NCBI GenBank assembly: GCA_000990305.1
Contig: LBPR01000013.1
Location: forward strand, 1-38,614
Source: Candidatus Roizmanbacteria bacterium GW2011_GWC2_34_23
GTDB lineage: Bacteria; Patescibacteriota; Microgenomatia; UBA1406; GWC2-37-13
Length of the DNA: 38,614 bases
Reading direction: 5' to 3'
Below are positions 18,583-30,299 of this stretch, in pieces (the first letter of the stretch is position 1; every line of letters begins with the position of its first letter). The notes under the pieces were generated by a model. That model was given only the letters and a program-made list of their open reading frames with translations, ran no database searches and was not told the DNA's origin. The position numbers and the translations under genes were made by a program.

Positions 18583-18614
18583 GTTGTTAACAAAATATTA
18601 TTTCCATCTACTCG

Positions 18615-21600
18615 ATGAGCAAAACTGTTAAATCAAGCATTTTACCCCACAAAAGTTTATTCCTCGGAAGGAAAGACGAACTACTTGAAAATTTTAATTT
18701 AATAGAAGTCCAAAAAAATTCTTGGGCTGAATTTACCGATGTCCGATTAAAAGAAATCTTTAATGAATTCTTTCCTATTGACGACTATACGAAAAAAAAG
18801 TTTACTATCTATTTTGAAGACCTATATTTTGGTGAACCACGATATGATATTGATCTCTGTCACAAGAAAAAATTAACTTACGATACTCCTGTTTATTTGA
18901 AATTAAGATTGGTTAACAAAAAAACTAACAGCGAAAAAAAACAAGATATATATTTCTTCAATCTTCCTAAGATGACGAATCGAGGCACTTTTATTATCAA
19001 CGGAATTGAAAGAGCCATTATCAATCAAATTGTCCGTTCCCCCGGAGTTTATTTTACCGCTGAAATTGACAAAACAACTGGATTAACTTTATATAACGCA
19101 GAAATAAGACCATATATTGGAGCCTGGCTTGATATGACAATTAATAAAAATGGCTTAGTTGAAATGAAGATTAATAAAAAAAGAAAATTTTTATCGACAG
19201 TTTTTCTTAAAATATTTGAAAATGATTCGGAATCAGACATTATTAATTATTTTTCTGACATTGATAGAAGTTTAGTCGAAAAATATCTCATTCCTACTCT
19301 TAAAAAAGATCAAACAAAAGGTAAGGACGATGCTGTTTTGGAAATTTATCGAAAAATTCGACCAGGTGAGCCTCTTATTTTGGAAAATGCTTATGAAACA
19401 ATAAATAATCTTTTATTCAATCAAAAAAGATATTCACTTGCCGACGTCGGACGATATAAAATTAATAAAAAATTAGGATTAAATATCGAAATAAAAAAAG
19501 AAAATCGTTTGTTAACTAAGGAAGATATTATTGCCTCTATTAAATATCTCCTTAACTTAACAAAAAATAAGGGCGAGTTTGACGATATTGATCATTTAGG
19601 CAATCGAAGACTCCGAACAGTTGGAGAATTAATCAGCCTATACGGAATCAGGGTTGGAATGGTTCGGGTTGAGCGAGAAATAAAAGAAAGAATGAGTTTG
19701 ATATCTGGTGAAGAATTAAATGTTTTGCCAAGCCAGGTAGTTAATTCAAAACCATTGATCGTCGCTATTAATTCATTTTATAGAACCAGCCAATTATCTA
19801 CTATCGTTGATCAAACTAATCCATTATCAGAGCTTGATAATTTGAGAAGAATTACAGTCGGAGGCCCCGGTGGAATTGAAAAAGAAAGAGCTTCCTTTTC
19901 AATTCGTGATATTTCTTCTTCTCAATACGGAAGAATTTGTCCAATCAGAAGTCCAGAAGGGCCAAATATTGGCGTTGTCACCTATATGGCTCTTTATGCT
20001 AAAGTAAACAAATATGGTTTTTTGGAAACTCCTTATAAAAAATTAGTTAAAGAAAAAGGTGGAAGTAAATTAAAAGTAAAAATATCAGATGAAATCGTTT
20101 ATTTACAGGCCGATGATGAAGAAAAATATTACATTACTTCAGGGGACGTTAATACGGACGAGAAAGGTTATTTAACCGATCAAATGGTCACAGCCCGTCA
20201 CGAAGGCGACTTGATTGAAACGTTGGTTGAAAAAATTGACCTAATAGATGTTTCTCCCCGTCAAGTATTAGGGGCATCGGCTTCTCTTATTCCCTTTCTT
20301 CAAAATGATGATGCCTCGAGAGCTTTGATGGGCTCACACATGCAATGTCAAGCCGTACCTTTAATAAATCCTGAGGCACCAATCGTTGGAACTGGACTAG
20401 AAGAAAAAGTCAGCATTGCCTTAGGGAGAACCATAAAAGCGTCGGAAGACGGTGTTGTAAAATACGTTGACGGACAGAAAATAGTTTACAAAGGAAAAAG
20501 TGGTAAAACTTATGAATATAACTTAGAAAGATTTACTCGAACCAATAAAAATGTTTCTTTTGATCAAAGACCAAAAGTTAGCCAGGATCAAAAAGTAAAA
20601 AAAGGTGAGATAATCATTGACGGTCCTTCAACCGATAAAGGCCGTTTGGCTTTAGGAAAAAACTTGTTAGTTGCATATTCTTCCTTGAATGGATTAGGCT
20701 ACGAAGATGGTTTTGTTATTTCTGACAGGTTGGTCAAAGAAGATGTTCTTAGTTCAATTACAATGGAAGAGTTCATTGCCGACGTCATCGATACTAAGCT
20801 TGGACCGGAAGAACTTACCCGAGATATACCAAATGTTCGTGAGGAAATTCTTCAAAATCTGGATAAAGATGGATTGGTTACTATTGGTACTGAAGTAAAA
20901 GGTGGAGATGTTTTGGTCGGTAAAGTTGCCCCGAAGGGCGAAAAAGAGTTAACCGCAGAAGAACGACTGCTTCGTGCAATTTTCGGGGAAAAAGCCAAAG
21001 ACATTAAAGATACGTCACTCCGAATTCCTTACGGAAAAAGAGGATCAGTTATTGATATCGAAACTATTAATGGTAAAAAGGATCCAAATGAACTTGAGCC
21101 AAGCGTATTGCAAAGAATTATTGTTAATACCGCTCAACTGCGAAAAATAACCGTTGGAGATAAATTGGCAGGACGACACGGAAACAAGGGTGTTATTTCA
21201 AAAATTCTTCCTGCTTGGGACATGCCTTATCTTGAAGACGGAACACCAGTTGATGTTATCTTATCCCCTCTTTCAATTCTTTCCCGTATGAATTTGGGTC
21301 AGTTGTTTGAAAATCTTATGGGGGTAATTGCCAAACATACAAATACGAATATTTCTATTCCAGTTTTTGAAAAAATTAAAGAAGATTTCATTTCTAACGA
21401 ACTCCGAAAATCAGGACTGCCGATTGATAATAAAGTAACTTTATTTGATGGACAAACAGGTTTACCTTATGAACGAAAGGCGCTAGTTGGAACAAGTTAT
21501 ATTATCAAGCTAATTCACATGATTGAAGATAAGTTCCATGCCCGATCAGTCGGACCTTACTCTTTAGTCACTCAACAGCCATTGGGAGGAAAATCACAAT

Positions 21601-21833
21601 TAGGAGGACAAAGATTTGGAGAGATGGAGGTTTGGGCTCTTGAATCACATCGAGTACCATACACGCTCCAGGAATTATTAACAATAAAAAGTGACGATGT
21701 TCGTGGACGAACTAAAGCTTTTGAATCAATCATTAAAGGTATTGATATTCCTCAATCATCGGTTCCGGAATCATTTCATGTTTTGGTAAAAGAGTTAAAT
21801 GCATTAGGATTGTCAATTGATTACGCTAAATAA
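18615..21833 (+). CDS. rpoB: RNA polymerase beta subunit
   Basis: '[19 protein letters not shown]', '[13 protein letters not shown]', '[15 protein letters not shown]', '[20 protein letters not shown]'. Confidence 0.98.
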   Translation: MSKTVKSSILPHKSLFLGRKDELLENFNLIEVQKNSWAEFTDVRLKEIFNEFFPIDDYTKKKFTIYFEDLYFGEPRYDIDLCHKKKLTYDTPVYLKLRLVNKKTNSEKKQDIYFFNLPKMTNRGTFIINGIERAIINQIVRSPGVYFTAEIDKTTGLTLYNAEIRPYIGAWLDMTINKNGLVEMKINKKRKFLSTVFLKIFENDSESDIINYFSDIDRSLVEKYLIPTLKKDQTKGKDDAVLEIYRKIRPGEPLILENAYETINNLLFNQKRYSLADVGRYKINKKLGLNIEIKKENRLLTKEDIIASIKYLLNLTKNKGEFDDIDHLGNRRLRTVGELISLYGIRVGMVRVEREIKERMSLISGEELNVLPSQVVNSKPLIVAINSFYRTSQLSTIVDQTNPLSELDNLRRITVGGPGGIEKERASFSIRDISSSQYGRICPIRSPEGPNIGVVTYMALYAKVNKYGFLETPYKKLVKEKGGSKLKVKISDEIVYLQADDEEKYYITSGDVNTDEKGYLTDQMVTARHEGDLIETLVEKIDLIDVSPRQVLGASASLIPFLQNDDASRALMGSHMQCQAVPLINPEAPIVGTGLEEKVSIALGRTIKASEDGVVKYVDGQKIVYKGKSGKTYEYNLERFTRTNKNVSFDQRPKVSQDQKVKKGEIIIDGPSTDKGRLALGKNLLVAYSSLNGLGYEDGFVISDRLVKEDVLSSITMEEFIADVIDTKLGPEELTRDIPNVREEILQNLDKDGLVTIGTEVKGGDVLVGKVAPKGEKELTAEERLLRAIFGEKAKDIKDTSLRIPYGKRGSVIDIETINGKKDPNELEPSVLQRIIVNTAQLRKITVGDKLAGRHGNKGVISKILPAWDMPYLEDGTPVDVILSPLSILSRMNLGQLFENLMGVIAKHTNTNISIPVFEKIKEDFISNELRKSGLPIDNKVTLFDGQTGLPYERKALVGTSYIIKLIHMIEDKFHARSVGPYSLVTQQPLGGKSQLGGQRFGEMEVWALESHRVPYTLQELLTIKSDDVRGRTKAFESIIKGIDIPQSSVPESFHVLVKELNALGLSIDYAK

Positions 21834-21835
21834 TT

Positions 21836-24800
21836 ATGGAAGATATAAATACTGTTGATTTTTCCGGACTCCGAATTACTTTTGCCTCCCCTGAGACGAT
21901 TATTAAATGGTCTCACGGAGAAGTTATTAAACCGGAAACTATCAACTATCGAACCTTTAGAGCTGAAAAAGACGGTCTCTTTGATGAAAGAATTTTTGGA
22001 CCGACAAAAGATTATGAATGTTATTGCGGAAAATATAAAAGAATGCGTTATAAGGGAATTGTTTGTGACCGCTGTGGAGTCGAGATTACTACTTCGGCCG
22101 TTCGAAGAGAGAGAATGGGTCATATTAAATTAGCTTCCCCTATTGCTCATATTTGGTATTTTAAAGGAACATCATCAACGCTAAGTATTATTTTGGACGT
22201 CCCTCCACAAGCCTTGGAAAGAGTTATTTATTATGCGCTTTACTTAGTCAAAGAAGTTGATAAAGATAATCAAAAAAAGACTTTGAAAACTATTGATGAA
22301 CTACAAAAAGACGAGTTAAAAAAAATTGAGGAAGATTTTGTTATTAAGGAAGAGGAAATCAATAAAAACTTTGAAAAACAATATCAACTTCTCGAGAAAA
22401 AAATCACTCATAAAGAACAATGGGAAATTGCTAAACAAGAAGTTGAATTTAAAAAGCGAGAGCAATTGAAGTTGTTATCAAATGAACAAACTGATACAAA
22501 AACCAAAAAATCTGCCTATTTTGAAAGGGTATCTAAAATTGCCCGATCAATCAGACCTTTTGATGTTATTGAAGAGGATGACTATTTATTTTTTAAAGAC
22601 AACAACGTTGCCGACTTTTTAAGCGTTGGTATGGGTTCGGAAGTTTTGTATGAGATTCTTTCGAACTTCGACCTTGTCAAACAATATGCCCGAACTTTAG
22701 AACTCTTAAATGAGGCAAAGGGAGATAAAAGGAATAAACTTCTTAAAAAAGCCCGAGTTCTTGAAGCCTTTATTAAAGCAAAAATTGATCCTAAGTGGAT
22801 TGTTCTAACCGTTCTTCCTGTTATCCCCCCAGATCTTCGTCCGGTAGTTCAATTACCGGGAGGAAAATTTGCCACTTCTGATTTAAATGATTTTTATCGA
22901 CGTGTTATTAATCGCAATAATCGTCTAAAACAGTTAATTGATCTTGGAGCTCCCGAAATTATTTTAAGAAATGAAAAAAGAATGCTTCAAGAAGCGGTTG
23001 ACTCATTAATTGATCTACAAAAATCTCGAGGTAAAAGTCGTTCAACTGGATCCAATACAAAAATACAAAAATCTTTATCTGATATTTTGAGAGGGAAACA
23101 AGGTCGATTTAGACAAAATTTATTAGGAAAAAGGGTTGATTATTCCGGTCGTTCAACCATTGTTGTTGGTCCAGAATTAAAACTTAATCAATGTGGTTTG
23201 CCACGAGAAATGGCATTGGAATTATTTAAACCATATCTCTTGCATGAAATTATTATTCGAGGTTTGGCCCCAAATATTAAGAGCGCTAAATTATTCCTGG
23301 AAAAAAAGGACACTGTTGTCTATGATATTTTGGAAGAAATTACTAAAGATCATCCAGTTCTTCTTAACCGTGCTCCGACTTTGCATAAACTTTCTATCTT
23401 AGGTTTTTATCCTGTTCTTACAGATGATAATGCCATAAAACTTCACCCAGCTGTTTGTTCCGGATATAATGCTGATTTCGATGGAGATGCTATGGGTGTA
23501 TTTTTACCATTATCCAAAATGGCAATCGATGAAGTTAAACAAAGAATGTTCCCTTACCATAATTTACTCAAACCATCTGATGGCTCACCTATCGTTCTTC
23601 CAAACAAAGAAATGGCTCTTGGTTGTTATTATTTAACAACGATTGATAGCCACATGGAAACTGAAAATTCTGAAGATTTAAAATTTTTTGCCACCGAAAA
23701 TGAAGCGATGAGATTTCAGGCGATTGGCAAAATTAAACTTCGTCAACCTATAAATGTTGGAGTTAATGGCAAAATAATTAAGACGACTGTTGGTCGGATA
23801 ATCTTTAATCAAGCTTTGCCTTTAGAACTTCGATTTGTGAATAGCGAAGTCAAAGCTTCTGATTTAAAAAATATTGTTGTTGCCGCCATGAAATTATTTG
23901 AAAATGAAAAAGTTGGAGAATTAATTGATAAATTAAAAGAGATTGGTTTCTGGGCTTCCACAATTGCCGGCGGACTATCTCTTTCAATTTTTGACTGTCA
24001 AATAATTCCGGAAAAAAACAAGATTATTAACGAAACTGAAGATGAAATTAAAAAAATTACAAAAAATTTTGAACAAGGCTTATTAACATCGGAGGAAAAA
24101 AGACGTTATTCAAATAAACTTTGGATTGATGTCACAGAAAAATTAGCTGATAAAACTTGGAATGCCTTGGACGAAGAAAACCCGGTGAAAATAATTATTA
24201 AATCAGGAGGTGCTAGAGCTTCAAAAGAACAGTTAAAGCAGTTGGCAGCTATGAAGGGACTCGTCGTTGACCCGATGGGAAAAATTATCGAAGTACCAAC
24301 TAAATCTAACTACCGCCAAGGTCTATCTATTTTTGAATATGTTATTTCTGCTCGAGGCGCTCGAAAAGGTTTGACCGATTCAGCTTTGAAAACTGCTGAC
24401 GCCGGATATTTAACCCGTAGACTTGTTGATACATCTCACGATATGATTGTTCGTGAAGAAGATTGTCAGGTTAAGGAAGGATTAACAATCTCAACCACAA
24501 TGTCTCGAGGAGAAAAATTTAAAGAGAGAATTAAAAATCGTTTTATCCTCAATGATCTATTAAATGAAAATAAAGAGGTTATTATTAAAGCAAATGAATT
24601 GATCGATAATGAAAAAATAGCTTTAATGGAAAAAAATAATATTAATAAAATTGTTGTTCGTTCACCTCTTTATTGTGCTTCCCCCTACGGAGTCTGTCAA
24701 AAATGTTACGGAACAGATTTATCAACAAATAGAATTGTAGAAATTGGGGTTCCGGTTGGAGTCATGGCTGCTCAATCAATTGGAGAACCAGGGACTCAGT

Positions 24801-25630
24801 TAACAATGAGAGTTAGGCATTTTGGGGGAATCGTTATTTCCGACGTGACTCAAGGATTACCACGAGTTGAAGAACTATTTGAAACTCGAACACCTAAAAC
24901 CGTTTCACCAATTGCGGAAATTGCGGGTAAAGTTGCAATTGTTGAAGATACGGAGAAGGAGATTTATGATATTACAATATCTGCTCTCAATAAAGAATCA
25001 ACTATTCAAGAACAAAAATTCACAATTCCAAAAGCTCAAAAACTAAAAATTAAAGATGGTGATTTGATAAGTTTAGGAACTCCTTTGTCTGAAGGTTATC
25101 TTGACATTGATGATGTCTTAGCTATTAAAGGCTTAAGATCCGCTCAGATTTATTTGTTAGATGAAATTCAAGATGTATACGAATCTCAAGGAATTGCCAT
25201 TCATGATAAGCATTTTGAAGTTATTATTCGAAAAATGAGTGATAAAGTTATTATTGAAGATGAGGGCGATACCTCCCTGATTAAAGACGAAGTTGTTTCA
25301 AAAATTCGTTTTACTGAAGAAAATAAAAGAGTTTTGTCAAAGGGAGAGCGACCTGCTTCTGGAAAAGTTTCAATTCTTGGCATAACTCGCGCCGCCATTC
25401 ATACTGATTCTTGGCTATCGGCCGCCTCATTTGAACAGACAACTACAGTTCTTTCCAGCGCCGCTATTAAAGGTCAAACAGATTACTTGTTAGGACTGAA
25501 AGAAAATGTTATAATTGGCAGATTAATTCCCGTCACGAGCGAGTTAATTAGTAAATATTACGGTAAATTTGCAAATCAATATGCCAACAATCAACCAACT
25601 GATAAAAAGGAAGAGAAAAAACAGGATTAA
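21836..25630 (+). CDS. rpoC: RNA polymerase beta' subunit
   Basis: '[24 protein letters not shown]', '[16 protein letters not shown]', '[24 protein letters not shown]'. Confidence 0.98.
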   Translation: MEDINTVDFSGLRITFASPETIIKWSHGEVIKPETINYRTFRAEKDGLFDERIFGPTKDYECYCGKYKRMRYKGIVCDRCGVEITTSAVRRERMGHIKLASPIAHIWYFKGTSSTLSIILDVPPQALERVIYYALYLVKEVDKDNQKKTLKTIDELQKDELKKIEEDFVIKEEEINKNFEKQYQLLEKKITHKEQWEIAKQEVEFKKREQLKLLSNEQTDTKTKKSAYFERVSKIARSIRPFDVIEEDDYLFFKDNNVADFLSVGMGSEVLYEILSNFDLVKQYARTLELLNEAKGDKRNKLLKKARVLEAFIKAKIDPKWIVLTVLPVIPPDLRPVVQLPGGKFATSDLNDFYRRVINRNNRLKQLIDLGAPEIILRNEKRMLQEAVDSLIDLQKSRGKSRSTGSNTKIQKSLSDILRGKQGRFRQNLLGKRVDYSGRSTIVVGPELKLNQCGLPREMALELFKPYLLHEIIIRGLAPNIKSAKLFLEKKDTVVYDILEEITKDHPVLLNRAPTLHKLSILGFYPVLTDDNAIKLHPAVCSGYNADFDGDAMGVFLPLSKMAIDEVKQRMFPYHNLLKPSDGSPIVLPNKEMALGCYYLTTIDSHMETENSEDLKFFATENEAMRFQAIGKIKLRQPINVGVNGKIIKTTVGRIIFNQALPLELRFVNSEVKASDLKNIVVAAMKLFENEKVGELIDKLKEIGFWASTIAGGLSLSIFDCQIIPEKNKIINETEDEIKKITKNFEQGLLTSEEKRRYSNKLWIDVTEKLADKTWNALDEENPVKIIIKSGGARASKEQLKQLAAMKGLVVDPMGKIIEVPTKSNYRQGLSIFEYVISARGARKGLTDSALKTADAGYLTRRLVDTSHDMIVREEDCQVKEGLTISTTMSRGEKFKERIKNRFILNDLLNENKEVIIKANELIDNEKIALMEKNNINKIVVRSPLYCASPYGVCQKCYGTDLSTNRIVEIGVPVGVMAAQSIGEPGTQLTMRVRHFGGIVISDVTQGLPRVEELFETRTPKTVSPIAEIAGKVAIVEDTEKEIYDITISALNKESTIQEQKFTIPKAQKLKIKDGDLISLGTPLSEGYLDIDDVLAIKGLRSAQIYLLDEIQDVYESQGIAIHDKHFEVIIRKMSDKVIIEDEGDTSLIKDEVVSKIRFTEENKRVLSKGERPASGKVSILGITRAAIHTDSWLSAASFEQTTTVLSSAAIKGQTDYLLGLKENVIIGRLIPVTSELISKYYGKFANQYANNQPTDKKEEKKQD

Positions 25631-26000
25631 AAAATCAAAATCTGTTGCCCTTAAAATGAGTTTTAACTCATTGAAAAGAAAATATACTAAGGATAATAAT
25701 CCATTAAAACGAGGCGTTTGTACCGTGGTTAAAACCATGACGCCGAAAAAACCTAATTCAGCTTTAAGAAAAGTGGCCAGAGTTAGATTGTCAAATAAGA
25801 TGGAGGTGACCGCCTATATTCAAGGTGTCGGTCATAACTTAGCAGAACATTCAATTGTCCTAGTTAAAGGTGGAAGAGTAAAAGATTTGCCAGGAGTTAA
25901 ATATCATATTGTCCGCGGAAAATTTGATGCCGCCGGAGTTGATAAACGAACTAGCTCAAGATCAAAATACGGAACAAAGAAACCGAGAGTTAAATCGTAG
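25581..26000 (+). CDS. rpsL: Ribosomal protein S12
   Basis: [13 protein letters not shown]..., '[30 protein letters not shown]', '[14 protein letters not shown]'. Start ATG 25581, overlapping rpoC by 50 nt. Confidence 0.96.
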   Translation: MPTINQLIKRKRKNRIKKSKSVALKMSFNSLKRKYTKDNNPLKRGVCTVVKTMTPKKPNSALRKVARVRLSNKMEVTAYIQGVGHNLAEHSIVLVKGGRVKDLPGVKYHIVRGKFDAAGVDKRTSSRSKYGTKKPRVKS

Positions 26001-26037
26001 GGAACAAAAATTTTTGTTCCGTACAACAAATAAAAAT

Positions 26038-26511
26038 ATGCCACGTCATAGTTACAAAAAACGGGTTTTCAAGAAAGATAAGCTTTTTGACAGTCTTGAA
26101 GTGGCCAAATTAATCAATTATATAATGATTAACGGTAAAAAATCAGTCGCCGAAGGACTTGTTTATAAAGTCATGGACGAATTAAAAAAACAGTTCGACG
26201 AACCTTTAAAATTATTGCATCTAGCTATCGAAAACGTTGCTCCTATTCACGAAGTTAAAGCTCGCCGTCTTGGGGGTGCTTCTTATTTGGTTCCGACTGA
26301 AGTACGACGGGAGCGAAAACTAAAACTCGCCCTTAATTGGATTATTGATGCCGCAAAGGCCCGTACCAATAAAGAGTTTCATACCTTTGACCAAAAATTA
26401 TTGGCCGAAATTGTTGAAGCATCAAAAAATCAGGGAGCCGCTATAGCAAAAAAACTACAAACTGAAAAATTAGCAGACGCCAATAAGGCCTTTTCCCACC
26501 TAAAGTGGTAA
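26038..26511 (+). CDS. rpsG: Ribosomal protein S7
   Basis: 'MPRHSYKKRVFKKDKLFDSLEVAKLINYIMINGKKSVAEGLVY', 'VKARRLGGASYLVPTEVRRERK'. Confidence 0.96.
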   Translation: MPRHSYKKRVFKKDKLFDSLEVAKLINYIMINGKKSVAEGLVYKVMDELKKQFDEPLKLLHLAIENVAPIHEVKARRLGGASYLVPTEVRRERKLKLALNWIIDAAKARTNKEFHTFDQKLLAEIVEASKNQGAAIAKKLQTEKLADANKAFSHLKW

Positions 26512-26615
26512 AATCCTAAATTCTAAATCACAAGTTCCAAATAGTTTTTAAATTTAAAATTTTAAACGTTTAAAATTTATTTGAGATTTGTAATTTAAGA
26601 TTTAATATTTAACTC

Positions 26616-28694
26616 ATGGCTCAACAACCCGTTGTCACAAAAAATCGCGATGTTCCTCTTGATAAAATTCGTAATATTGGTGTGATTGCTCATATTGATT
26701 CCGGAAAAACTACCACTAGCGAAAGATTTCTTTTTTATACCGGAAAAACTTATAAAATCGGAGATATTGATGATGGAGACACTCAATTAGATTGGATGCC
26801 ACAGGAGAGAGAACGAGGAATCACAATCGTTTCGGCCGCCACGACTACTTTTTGGAATGACTATAGAATCAACATCATTGATACTCCTGGCCACGTCGAT
26901 TTTACAGCCGAAGTTGAAAGATCTCTTCGAGTACTCGACGGTGGAGTAGTCGTTTTTGATGCTGAAGAAGGAGTACAAAGTCAATCAGAAACAGTTTGGC
27001 GTCAAGCGGATAAATACAAAGTTCCCCGTATTTGTTTTATTAATAAAATGGATAAGCTCGGCGCTGATTTTGAAGCAACCGTTGAGGAAATTAAGGAAAG
27101 ATTAGGTGCCAACCCAATTATCATGACCGTTCCGATTGGAAAAGAATCTGAATTTAAAGGAAAAGCCAAAATTTGGGATCAAGATACCCAAGGCGTCAAA
27201 TATACAACAACTGACGAAATTCCAGCAGATATTAAAGATAAAGTAACCAAGGCCCGGTCAAAGATGGTTGAGCAAATAGCCGAACACGATGACTCTCTTT
27301 TAAATAAATATCTAAATGGTGAAGAAATTACCGTTGAGGAACTAAAGGCGACTTTAAGAAAAGCCACAGTTGCTTATAAAATCGTTCCTGTTTATTGCGG
27401 AACTTCACTGCGTAATAAAGCTGTTCAACCGGTACTTGATGCTATAGTTGACTTTCTACCATCTCCTCTCGATTTAAAAGAAATCACAGGAATTAATCCA
27501 CTAACTAAACTTGAAGAAAAACGAGCTCTTAATCAGCAGGAAACATTTACCGGTTTATCTTTTAAGATTCAACTTGACCCTCACGTTGGAAAATTGACCT
27601 ATGTCAGAATTTATTCCGGTGTTTTGGAATCGGGTTCTTATGTTTATAATGTCAACAGAAATAAACAGGAAAGAGTCAGTCGAATATTATTGATGCATGC
27701 TAATAACCGCGAAGAGATTGACAAGGCTTACGCCGGTGAGATTATTGCGGTCGTTGGACCAAAAGATTCAAAGACCGGAGATACATTATCTGATCAAGAT
27801 CACCCAATTATTCTAGAACAAATTACCTTCCCAGAACCAGTTATTTCGCTTGCGATCGAACCGACCACTAAAGCTGATCAAGAAAAATTATCTTATGCCC
27901 TCCAAAGATTAGCCGAAGAAGATCCAACTTTCAGAGTCAAAGTCAATCACGAAACGAATCAAACCATTATGTCCGGAATGGGAGAACTTCATTTGGAAAT
28001 TCTCGTTGATCGTATGAAGACAGAAATGGGTATGAATGTCACGGTTGGAAAACCTCAAGTCGCCTATAAAGAAACCATCACAAAACCAGCTGTTGATGTA
28101 GAAGTAAAATATATAAAACAGACCGGAGGACACGGGCAATATGGACACTGTGTCATTAATGTTGAACCTCTCGCCCGAGGCGAAGGAGTCAAATTTGTCA
28201 ATAAAATTAAGGGCGGTTCTATTCCCTCCGAATTTATTCCTTCTGTTGAAAAAGGTGTTATGGAGGCAACTGAAAAAGGTGTTCTCTTGGGTTATCCAAT
28301 CACAGATATTCAGGTCACTTTGGTTGACGGAAGTTATCACGACGTCGATTCTTCAGATATTGCTTTCAAAATTGCCGGATCAATGGCTTTACACGAAGCA
28401 GTTAAACAAGCTGGCCCGACCTTAGTTGAACCAATTATGAAATTGGAAGTAACCATTCCCGAGGCTTTTATGGGAGTTGCCATTGGCGATATTTCTTCAA
28501 AAAGAGGAAAGATTTTGGGAACTGAAAAACGAAGTCGAGCCGTTGTCATTAAAAGTCACGTTCCCCTATCAGAACTTTCAGGATACGCAACTATTATCAG
28601 ATCGTTAACTGAAGGCCGGGGCGTTTTCTACATGGAGCCAAGTCACTACGAAGAAGTACCAAAGAATGTGATTGCTCTCATGTTAAAAAAATAA
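26616..28694 (+). CDS. fusA: Elongation factor G
   Basis: '[52 protein letters not shown]', '[11 protein letters not shown]', '[11 protein letters not shown]'. Confidence 0.98.
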   Translation: MAQQPVVTKNRDVPLDKIRNIGVIAHIDSGKTTTSERFLFYTGKTYKIGDIDDGDTQLDWMPQERERGITIVSAATTTFWNDYRINIIDTPGHVDFTAEVERSLRVLDGGVVVFDAEEGVQSQSETVWRQADKYKVPRICFINKMDKLGADFEATVEEIKERLGANPIIMTVPIGKESEFKGKAKIWDQDTQGVKYTTTDEIPADIKDKVTKARSKMVEQIAEHDDSLLNKYLNGEEITVEELKATLRKATVAYKIVPVYCGTSLRNKAVQPVLDAIVDFLPSPLDLKEITGINPLTKLEEKRALNQQETFTGLSFKIQLDPHVGKLTYVRIYSGVLESGSYVYNVNRNKQERVSRILLMHANNREEIDKAYAGEIIAVVGPKDSKTGDTLSDQDHPIILEQITFPEPVISLAIEPTTKADQEKLSYALQRLAEEDPTFRVKVNHETNQTIMSGMGELHLEILVDRMKTEMGMNVTVGKPQVAYKETITKPAVDVEVKYIKQTGGHGQYGHCVINVEPLARGEGVKFVNKIKGGSIPSEFIPSVEKGVMEATEKGVLLGYPITDIQVTLVDGSYHDVDSSDIAFKIAGSMALHEAVKQAGPTLVEPIMKLEVTIPEAFMGVAIGDISSKRGKILGTEKRSRAVVIKSHVPLSELSGYATIIRSLTEGRGVFYMEPSHYEEVPKNVIALMLKK

Positions 28695-28754
28695 ATTCTA
28701 AATCCTAAATTCCAAGCTCCAAATAAATCATAAATTTTAAATTACAAACAAAAC

Positions 28755-28790
28755 GTCATTCCCGCGAAGGCGGGAATCCAGACTAAATAT
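28755..28790. repeat. REP-like element, copy 2
   Basis: GTCATTCCCGCGAAGGCGGGAATCCAGACTAAATAT. Confidence 0.85.
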
Positions 28791-28806
28791 ACCTTATAAT
28801 TAAAGA

Positions 28807-29478
28807 ATGAACATATTAGTATTCTCTGATACTCACTTATATTTACCTTTCGATGGGAAAAAATTTAACTTTCTCAAAAAAATAATCTCTGACTCTGACC
28901 AAGTTATAATCAATGGTGATTTTTTTGATGATTATATGATTAGTTTTGATGAATTTATTAAATCTCCTTGGAATCAGCTTTTTCCTCTTTTAAAAAAGAA
29001 AAAAGCTATTTATATTTTTGGCAACCACGATCAGGAAAAATTTTCTGATAAGAGATTAAATCTTTTTTCCGATGTCCAAGTTACAAGTTATAAGTTACAA
29101 GTTACAAGTTACAGGTTCTTCTTCACCCACGGCCAACAGTTTCGCAAAACCCCCGATTTGTTTATCAAAAAAATTTTTAAACCTATCGTTTCGTTTGCTG
29201 TTAGAATTGCTCATTTTAAAAGACAAAACTTAGTCAATATTTTTGGAAGAAATTTTTTGAAACTTAGATTTGCTTACCGAAATATAGCAACAAAACAAAA
29301 AGCGATTAAAGCAATTAAAAATAATGAGTTTATTATCGTCGGTCACAACCATTGGGCTGAGGTTGACGAAAAAAATCACTTTGCTTGTTGTGGAGCTATT
29401 CTCTACGGCTTCGCCCAATACTTAACAATAGATTCTGAGTCTGGAAAAATAACTCTTAATGAAGAGTGGTATAAATAA
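28807..29478 (+). CDS. Metallophosphoesterase
   Basis: 'FSDTHLY', 'VIINGDFFDD', 'YIFGNHDQE', 'FFFTHGQQ', 'FIIVGHNHWAE' calcineurin-like motifs. Confidence 0.87.
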   Translation: MNILVFSDTHLYLPFDGKKFNFLKKIISDSDQVIINGDFFDDYMISFDEFIKSPWNQLFPLLKKKKAIYIFGNHDQEKFSDKRLNLFSDVQVTSYKLQVTSYRFFFTHGQQFRKTPDLFIKKIFKPIVSFAVRIAHFKRQNLVNIFGRNFLKLRFAYRNIATKQKAIKAIKNNEFIIVGHNHWAEVDEKNHFACCGAILYGFAQYLTIDSESGKITLNEEWYK

Positions 29479-29500
29479 CATCCAGAACTAAAATTTCCTC

Positions 29501-29887
29501 TTAAACAATATCTAATCCTTTTACTCTCGAAAAGTGTCTTTTGTTAAGAGTTACTAAACTTAAATTGTAGACTAAACAAGTAGCCGCTATCATAATATCA
29601 AGATCTTCTATGATTTCTCCTCTTTGTTTTAAATTCTTTCTCAAGCTACCAAATTCTTGCGCTATTTTTTGATTGAGTCCATAGGTTTTACTAAGACCAG
29701 AAAAAAACTCAAGAATGGTTGACTCTGCATTTTTATTTTTTGATCTAAAAATTCCTTCGTAAAGTTCGGATAAACAAATATAACTTGAGACTAATTTTCC
29801 TTTAAGTTCATTTATTAATGTAACTTGTTCCTCTTTTCCTCTAAGATAATCAATAATTACGGAAGTGTCCAAAAAATATGTTTTCAT
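29501..29887 (-). CDS. PIN-domain VapC-like toxin
   Basis: 'YFLDTSVIIDYLRG', 'ICLSELYEGI', 'EDLDIMIAATCLVYNLSLVTLNKRHFSRVKGLDIV'. Confidence 0.9.
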   Translation of the reverse strand: MKTYFLDTSVIIDYLRGKEEQVTLINELKGKLVSSYICLSELYEGIFRSKNKNAESTILEFFSGLSKTYGLNQKIAQEFGSLRKNLKQRGEIIEDLDIMIAATCLVYNLSLVTLNKRHFSRVKGLDIV

Positions 29888-30135
29888 ATTTTTATTTGTT
29901 TTTTTCTCGATTTCTTTTTAAGAACTTCTCCCCAAATAGAATCGTTATCCAAATCTGTATTCTTAAAAGCTCCTGCATATTTTTTGATAATCGACTTTTT
30001 TATATCATCAGTTGCGGTAAGAGTTGCAAAAGGTCTCCCCTTTTTTGTAATTGTAAAATTCTCAACATAAGGAAGCAACGCTTCAATCTCTCCAAATTTT
30101 CTCCTTAAATCAGATATAGGAATGATTGTATTCAT
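29884..30135 (-). CDS. Phd/YefM-like antitoxin
   Basis: 'IIPISDLRRKFGEIEALLPYVENFTITKKGRPFATLTATDD'; ATGA overlap with the VapC-like gene. Confidence 0.82.
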   Translation of the reverse strand: MNTIIPISDLRRKFGEIEALLPYVENFTITKKGRPFATLTATDDIKKSIIKKYAGAFKNTDLDNDSIWGEVLKKKSRKKQIKI

Positions 30136-30144
30136 ATAAGTAAT

Positions 30145-30200
30145 ATATTAACTAATGTTATATTAATTGTCAAGTGATTAATCACTGGTTTAATCACTTG
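30145..30200 (-). promoter_or_regulatory. Promoter (TTGACA-17-TAATAT) with overlapping inverted repeat, candidate TA operator
   Basis: Minus-strand TTGACA (30173-30168) and TAATAT (30150-30145); inverted repeat CAAGTGATTA...TAATCACTTG at 30171-30200 overlaps the -35. Confidence 0.65.
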
Positions 30201-30299
30201 CTTATATTATCTCCTTAACGATCGTTTACAAGATAAATTATTTATTTTTCAAAATTCGCTTGACTTTGTTGTAGTAGTAGTAGTAGTATGATTTTTAAT

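Noticed and set aside
26557-26578. 22-bp palindrome AAATTTTAAACGTTTAAAATTT upstream of fusA
   Set aside because: Very low complexity AT sequence; more likely by chance than other palindromes, so not raised as a separate finding.
29077-29117. Short repeats as a CRISPR array
   Set aside because: No regular spacer structure and the repeat is translated within a metallophosphoesterase gene; no cas genes nearby.
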